From assembly GCF_002870125.1 (NCBI RefSeq), contig NZ_PNEO01000007.1, positions 124,001 to 188,000 on the forward strand: a stretch of DNA of 64,000 nt. Reading direction: 5' to 3'. A program made the translations under genes and the position numbers. Positions 59,203 to 64,000 of this stretch are shown piece by piece (position 1 is the first letter of the stretch; every line of letters begins with the position of its first letter). Below the pieces are notes generated by a model. That model was given only the letters and a program-made list of their open reading frames with translations. It was not told where the DNA came from and did no database searches. This stretch comes from Burkholderia sp. WAC0059. GTDB taxonomy: Bacteria; Pseudomonadota; Gammaproteobacteria; Burkholderiales; Burkholderiaceae.

Positions 59203-60927
59203 ATGACCCGAATCGTTACCCGCGCCTGCTCTCCCGCCGATGCCGAAGTGCTCGCGCGCCACGGCCTGCATCCCGTGCTCGCGCGGCTCTACGCGGCGCG
59301 CGGCGTGAGCCGGCCCGACGAGATCGAGACGGCGCTCGCGCGGCTGATCCCGCCCGCCTCGCTGAAGGGCATCGACGCGGCCGCCGCGCTGCTCGCCGAC
59401 GCGCTCGAGCACCGGCGCCGCCTGCTCGTCGTCGCCGACTACGACTGCGACGGCGCGACCGCCTGCGCCGTGGCCGTGCGCGGCCTGCGCATGTTCGGCG
59501 CGCAGATCGACTACCTCGTGCCCAACCGTTTCGAATACGGCTACGGCCTCACGCCCGAGATCGTCGAGCTCGCCGCGCGGCGCGCGGGCGGCAAGCCGGA
59601 CCTGCTGATCACGGTCGACAACGGCATCGCGAGCGTCGAGGGCGTCGAAGCGGCCAACGCGCTCGGCATCGACGTGCTCGTGACCGACCATCACCTGCCC
59701 GGCGAGACGCTGCCGACCGCGCGCGCGATCGTCAATCCGAACCAGCCGGGCTGCACGTTCCCGAGCAAATGCCTGGCCGGCGTAGGCGTGATGTTCTACG
59801 TGCTGCTCGCGCTGCGCGCGGAGTTGCGCCGGCGCGGCGCGTTCGGCGATGCCGACGGCGCGCGGCCCGAGCCGCGCCTCGACGGCCTGCTCGACCTCGT
59901 CGCACTCGGCACGGTCGCCGACGTCGTGAAGCTCGACGGCAACAACCGCGTGCTCGTCGCGCAAGGTCTCCAGCGCATCCGCAACGGGCGGATGCATCCC
60001 GGCATCGCGGCGCTCTTTCGCGCGGCCGGCCGCGACGCGCGCAGCGCCTCGGCCTTCGACCTCGGCTTCGCGCTCGGCCCGCGCCTGAACGCGGCGGGCC
60101 GGCTATCGGACATGTCGCTCGGCATCGAGTGCCTGACGACCGACGACGACGCCCGCGCCGCGCAGCTCGCGCAGCAGCTCGACGCGATGAACCGCGAGCG
60201 GCGCGAGATCGAGGCCGGCATGCAGCAGCAGGCGCTCGCCGATCTCTCGGCCGTGGACCCCGCCGCGTTCGCGACGAGCGCGACCATCTCGCTCTTCAAC
60301 CCCGGCTGGCACCAGGGCGTCATCGGCATCGTCGCGGGCCGGCTGAAGGAGAAGTTCCACCGGCCGTCGTTCACGTTCGCGCCCGCCGACGAAAGCGGCA
60401 TGCAGGTGAAAGGCTCGGGCCGCTCGATCCCCGGCTTTCATCTGCGCGACGCGCTCGACCTCATGTCCAAGCGCGAGCCGGGCCTGCTCGCGCGGTTCGG
60501 CGGCCACGCCATGGCGGCCGGCGTCACGCTCGCGGCCGCCGACGTGCCGCGCTTCACCGCCGCCTTCGAGCGCGTCGGCCGCGAATGGCTGAGCGACGAC
60601 GCGCTCGCCCGCACCGTCGAGACCGATGGCGACCTCGAGGACGCCTACTTCACGCCGCAGTTCGTCGAGATGCTCGACGCCGCCGTCTGGGGCCAGGGGT
60701 TCCCGGCGCCCGTGTTCGCCGGCGAGTTCGAGGTGGCCTCGCAGGCGCTCGTGAAGGACCGGCACCTGAAGCTGCAGCTCGCGCGCGGCCGCCAGCGCTT
60801 CAATGCGATCTGGTTCAACCGCACCGACCCGCTGCCCGCTCGCGCGACGCTCGCCTACCGGCTCGTGCGCGACACCTGGAACGGCGTCTCGCGCGTGCAG
60901 CTCGTCGTCGAACACGCGGCCGACTAA
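59203..60927 (+). CDS. recJ: Single-stranded-DNA-specific exonuclease RecJ
   Basis: 574 residues. 5'-3' exonuclease for recombination and mismatch repair. DHH-type motifs: VVADYDCDGATA (DYDCDGAT at 79-86), VTVDNGIASVEG-type motif II, VTDHHLPGE, and later SGRSIPGFHLRDAL and GGHAMAAGVTL of the DHHA1 region, then an OB fold. It follows the RpfE-type gene. Confidence 0.95.
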   Translation: MTRIVTRACSPADAEVLARHGLHPVLARLYAARGVSRPDEIETALARLIPPASLKGIDAAAALLADALEHRRRLLVVADYDCDGATACAVAVRGLRMFGAQIDYLVPNRFEYGYGLTPEIVELAARRAGGKPDLLITVDNGIASVEGVEAANALGIDVLVTDHHLPGETLPTARAIVNPNQPGCTFPSKCLAGVGVMFYVLLALRAELRRRGAFGDADGARPEPRLDGLLDLVALGTVADVVKLDGNNRVLVAQGLQRIRNGRMHPGIAALFRAAGRDARSASAFDLGFALGPRLNAAGRLSDMSLGIECLTTDDDARAAQLAQQLDAMNRERREIEAGMQQQALADLSAVDPAAFATSATISLFNPGWHQGVIGIVAGRLKEKFHRPSFTFAPADESGMQVKGSGRSIPGFHLRDALDLMSKREPGLLARFGGHAMAAGVTLAAADVPRFTAAFERVGREWLSDDALARTVETDGDLEDAYFTPQFVEMLDAAVWGQGFPAPVFAGEFEVASQALVKDRHLKLQLARGRQRFNAIWFNRTDPLPARATLAYRLVRDTWNGVSRVQLVVEHAAD

Positions 60928-61117
60928 AACCCTGCCCGCGCTGCCTTGCGCACGGGACGCCCGGCGACCTTGAAGGCGCCTTCAAGGCCTTCGCGGCCGC
61001 CCGCCACGCGGCCCCTTGCATGGCGCGCCGGCCCTCGCGCCGCCGGCGGCCCCGCCCCTTCTCCCGTGCCCGATCGGCTATAATTATCCGTTTTTACGCC
61101 CCCGGACGAAGATAGAC

Positions 61118-62222
61118 ATGGAAGCGGAACGTCTCAACGCGATCGAAGCCTCTCTGGCCGACCTGCGCCATCGCGCGGACGAGCTACGGGGGTATCTTTG
61201 ACTACGACGTAAAGGCCACGCGGCTCGTCGAAGTCAACAGGGAACTCGAAGACCCCGACGTCTGGAACGACGCGAAGCACGCCCAGGCGCTCGGCAAGGA
61301 AAAGAAACTGCTCGAAGACGTGGTCGACATCCTCTCGGCGATCGACACCGATCTGCGCGACACGCATGACCTGTTCGAGATGGCGCGCGAGGAAAACGAC
61401 GAGGACACGCTGCTCGCCTGCGAAGCCGATGCCGCCGCGATCGAGGCGCGCGTCGCCGGCGTCGAGTTCCGCCGCATGTTCTCGAACCCGGCCGACCCCA
61501 ACAGCGCGTTCATCGACATCCAGGCCGGCGCCGGCGGCACCGAGGCCTGCGACTGGGCTTCGATGCTGCTGCGCCAGTACCTGCGCTACTGCGAGCGCAA
61601 GGGCTTCAAGGCCGAAGTGCTCGAAGAGTCCGAAGGCGACGTCGCCGGCATCAAGAGCGCGACGATCAAGGTCGAGGGTGAATACGCCTACGGCTTTTTG
61701 CGCACCGAAACGGGCATCCACCGGCTCGTGCGCAAGTCGCCGTTCGACTCCTCGGGCGGACGCCACACGTCGTTCTCGTCGGTCTTCGTCTATCCCGAGA
61801 TCGACGACTCGTTCGAAATCGACGTCAACCCGGCCGACCTGCGCATCGACACGTTCCGGGCATCGGGCGCGGGCGGCCAGCACATCAACAAGACCGATTC
61901 GGCCGTGCGGATCACGCACATTCCGAGCGGCATCGTCGTGCAGTGCCAGAACGACCGCTCGCAGCACCGCAACCGCGCCGAGGCCATGGCGATGCTCAAG
62001 TCGCGCCTCTACGAGGCCGAGATGCGCAAGCGCCAGTCGGAGCAGGACAAGCTCGAATCGTCCAAGTCGGACGTGGGCTGGGGCCACCAGATCCGCTCCT
62101 ACGTGCTTGACCAGAGCCGCATCAAGGATCTGCGCACGAACGTCGAAATGAGCAACACGAAGGCCGTGCTCGACGGCGACCTCGACGAGTTCATCAGCGC
62201 GAGCCTGAAACAGGGCATTTGA
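61118..62222 (+). CDS. prfB: Peptide chain release factor 2, programmed +1 frameshift
   Basis: 367 residues after the shift. Reads 61118-61198 in frame 1, then a +1 slip at CTT TGA C (61196-61202) into the second frame to 62222. The slip context GGGGG TAT CTT TGA C matches the classic autoregulatory site, where the in-frame UGA is itself the RF2 stop. The Shine-Dalgarno-like stimulator reads CGGGGG instead of AGGGGG. RF2 hallmarks: SPF (KSPFDSSGG) for stop-codon recognition and GGQ in [12 protein letters not shown] for hydrolysis. It is followed 76 bases later by lysS. Confidence 0.98.
61196..61202 (+). other. prfB programmed frameshift site
   Basis: CTTTGAC with in-frame TGA (61199-61201), preceded by GGGGGTAT, whose G-run is the internal ribosome-binding stimulator. 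When RF2 is scarce the ribosome slips +1 on CTT and continues. Confidence 0.97.
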
Positions 62223-62298
62223 GCGGCGCCGGGCACACCTCGCGCCCTGCCGCACCGGAATCCGCCCGCCTTGCCGGGCCTTCGAACACCGAGCCATC

Positions 62299-63840
62299 AT
62301 GACCGAACCGAACCAGCCGAACGAGGCGCCCGAGGCGAGTGCCGCCGGAGCGGACGACAACCCGATCATCGCCGAGCGCCGCGAAAAGCTGCGCGCGCTG
62401 CGCGAGGCCGGCGTCGCCTACCCGAACGACTTCCGTCCGACCCATCACGCCGCCGACCTGCAGGCCGGCTACGCCGACGCCGACAAGGACGCGCTCGAGA
62501 CGCGCGTGCTCGAAGTCTCGGTGGCCGGCCGCATGATGCTCAAGCGCGTGATGGGCAAGGCCAGCTTCGCGACGGTGCGCGACGGCTCGGGCCAGATCCA
62601 GTTCTTCGTGACGCCGGCCGACGTCGGCGCCGACGTCTACGAGGCGTTCAAGAAGTGGGACCTCGGCGACATCGTGGCCGCGCGCGGCGTGCTCTTTCGC
62701 ACCAACAAGGGCGAGCTCTCGGTACGCTGTACCGAACTGCGGCTGCTCTCGAAGGCGCTGCGCCCGCTGCCGGACAAGTTCCACGGCCTCGCCGACCAGG
62801 AAATACGCTACCGTCAGCGCTACGTCGACCTGATCGTCACGCCCGAGTCGCGCCAGACCTTCCTCGCGCGCACGAAGGCGATTTCGTCGATCCGCCGCTT
62901 CATGGCCGACGCCGCGTTCATGGAAGTGGAAACGCCGATGCTGCACCCGATTCCGGGCGGTGCCGCGGCCAAGCCCTTCGTCACGCACCACAACGCGCTC
63001 GACATGCAGATGTTCCTGCGCATCGCGCCCGAGCTCTACCTGAAGCGGCTCGTCGTCGGCGGCTTCGAGCGCGTATTCGAGATCAACCGGAATTTCCGCA
63101 ACGAGGGCGTCTCGCCGCGCCACAATCCGGAATTCACGATGATGGAGTTCTACGCCGCGTACACCGACTACACGTGGCTCATGGACTTCACCGAGCAGTT
63201 GATCCGCCAGGCCGCCGTCGACTCGCTCGGCACGGCCGTGCTGACCTACCAGGGCCGCGAGCTCGACCTCTCGAAGCCGTTCCACCGGCTCACGATCACG
63301 GGAGCCATCCAGAAGTACGCGCCGCAGTACACCGACGCCCAGCTCGCCGACGCCGCGTTCCTGCGCGCCGCGCTGAAGCGGTTCGGCGTGGACACGACGC
63401 AGCCCGCGTTCCTCAACGCCGGCCTCGGCGCGCTGCAGCTCGCGCTTTTCGAGGAGACGGCCGAGGCGCAGCTTTGGGAGCCGACCTACATCGTCGACTA
63501 CCCGGTCGAAGTCTCGCCGCTCGCGCGCGCCTCCGACACGCAGCCGGGCATCACCGAGCGGTTCGAGCTCTTCATCACGGGCCGCGAAATCGCCAACGGC
63601 TTCTCGGAGCTCAACGACCCCGAAGACCAGGCCGCCCGCTTCAGGAAGCAGGTCGAACAGAAGGACGCCGGCGACGAAGAAGCGATGTACTACGACGCCG
63701 ACTACATCCGCGCGCTCGAGTACGGCATGCCGCCGACAGGCGGCTGCGGGATCGGCATCGACCGTCTCGTGATGCTGCTCACCGACAGCCCGAGCATTCG
63801 CGACGTGATCCTGTTCCCGCACCTGCGCCGCGAGGATTGA
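62299..63840 (+). CDS. lysS: Lysyl-tRNA synthetase (class II)
   Basis: 513 residues. OB-fold anticodon domain, then class II motifs: motif 2 in [20 protein letters not shown] and motif 3 in [13 protein letters not shown]. It begins [17 protein letters not shown] with an acidic, disordered leader. It follows prfB, as in many proteobacteria, and ends before a strong terminator. Confidence 0.97.
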   Translation: MTEPNQPNEAPEASAAGADDNPIIAERREKLRALREAGVAYPNDFRPTHHAADLQAGYADADKDALETRVLEVSVAGRMMLKRVMGKASFATVRDGSGQIQFFVTPADVGADVYEAFKKWDLGDIVAARGVLFRTNKGELSVRCTELRLLSKALRPLPDKFHGLADQEIRYRQRYVDLIVTPESRQTFLARTKAISSIRRFMADAAFMEVETPMLHPIPGGAAAKPFVTHHNALDMQMFLRIAPELYLKRLVVGGFERVFEINRNFRNEGVSPRHNPEFTMMEFYAAYTDYTWLMDFTEQLIRQAAVDSLGTAVLTYQGRELDLSKPFHRLTITGAIQKYAPQYTDAQLADAAFLRAALKRFGVDTTQPAFLNAGLGALQLALFEETAEAQLWEPTYIVDYPVEVSPLARASDTQPGITERFELFITGREIANGFSELNDPEDQAARFRKQVEQKDAGDEEAMYYDADYIRALEYGMPPTGGCGIGIDRLVMLLTDSPSIRDVILFPHLRRED

Positions 63841-63873
63841 GTTCGCTCGCCGTCGCGCGAGCCGGACCCAACA

Positions 63874-63911
63874 AAAAAGGCGATTCGCTTTCGAAAGCGA
63901 ATCGCCTTTTT
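63874..63911. terminator. Bidirectional terminator between lysS and iscX
   Basis: A perfect 38-base palindrome centred at 63892/63893 whose halves begin AAAAAGGCGATTCGC and end GCGAATCGCCTTTTT. It can serve lysS (+) and the convergent iscX (-). Confidence 0.95.
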
Positions 63912-63936
63912 CACGTGCCGCGCCCGACGCGGGCGC

Positions 63937-64000
63937 TCAGAAGTCCGCGTCCTCAATCCAGGCGGCCTGAATCGCCTCGAGGATTTTCTCGTTCGAGCGC
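63937..64000 (-). CDS. iscX: Iron-sulfur assembly protein IscX, C-terminal fragment
   Basis: Only the last 20 residues are inside the window: RSNEKILEAIQAAWIEDADF then stop. They match the IscX C-terminus (E. coli SNEKILEAI). IscX binds IscS and tunes iron supply to the ISC machinery, and it normally ends the isc operon, which should lie to the right. Confidence 0.85.
   Translation of the reverse strand, partial: RSNEKILEAIQAAWIEDADF

Overview
The window is a gene-dense, GC-rich stretch of chromosome from a betaproteobacterium, most probably Burkholderia sensu lato (family Burkholderiaceae). The reasons are the protein sequences and a gene order I recognise from that group: mutS near slyD and roxA; hflX-hflK-hflC-hisZ-purA; ndk-rlmN-rodZ-ispG-hisS-yfgM-bamB-der-hfq; bamC next to dapA; pyrG-kdsA-eno-ftsB; an RpfE-type gene, then recJ-prfB-lysS, then iscX. 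I cannot name a genus from sequence alone. I see no tRNA or rRNA gene, insertion sequence, prophage, CRISPR array or integration site. Both edges cut a gene: trmJ at the left and iscX at the right.

Layout. 1-16 kb: a cut trmJ diverges from suhB, lplT and mutS, followed by a secreted degenerate metallophosphatase. Then come slyD diverging from roxA, a small Ala/Ser/Asp-rich lipoprotein, a DinG/YoaA-type helicase, a SlyX-like small protein, a secreted Gln-rich coiled-coil protein of unknown function, and tex. 16-35.5 kb: a long minus-strand run. It holds kup, a phosphoribosyltransferase, purA, hisZ, a DUF2065 protein, hflC, hflK, hflX, hfq, der, bamB, yfgM, hisS, ispG, rodZ, rlmN and ndk. 35.8-44.7 kb: a Bax-inhibitor-like membrane protein on the plus strand, then minus-strand genes for an MBL hydrolase, bamC, dapA, a methyltransferase, trpS, a site-2-type protease, a Sua5/YciO protein, a PHP phosphoesterase and a DUF455 protein. 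44.9-58 kb: a gamma-carbonic-anhydrase-like protein and hslO (plus), then ftsB, eno, kdsA, pyrG, an alpha/beta hydrolase, comEC, tatD, lolD and lolC (minus). 58-64 kb: an RpfE-type gene, recJ, prfB (with the +1 frameshift site) and lysS on the plus strand, then the end of iscX.

The genes are mostly housekeeping: translation and its quality control (hisS, trpS, lysS, prfB, rlmN, roxA, der, hflX, tex), envelope building (bamB, bamC, lolC, lolD, rodZ, ftsB, kdsA, lplT, ispG), DNA repair (mutS, recJ, dinG-type) and nucleotide or amino-acid synthesis (purA, pyrG, ndk, dapA, hisZ).

I did not find a convincing new multi-gene system. The points most worth a second look are local. They are helically phased A-tracts before purA; an Fe-S-type cysteine motif in TrpS; the missing pilW between rlmN and rodZ; a repeat-bearing secreted coiled-coil protein; a degenerate secreted phosphoesterase with an unclear start; a probable leaderless transcript for the RpfE-type gene; and a basic tail on FtsB.
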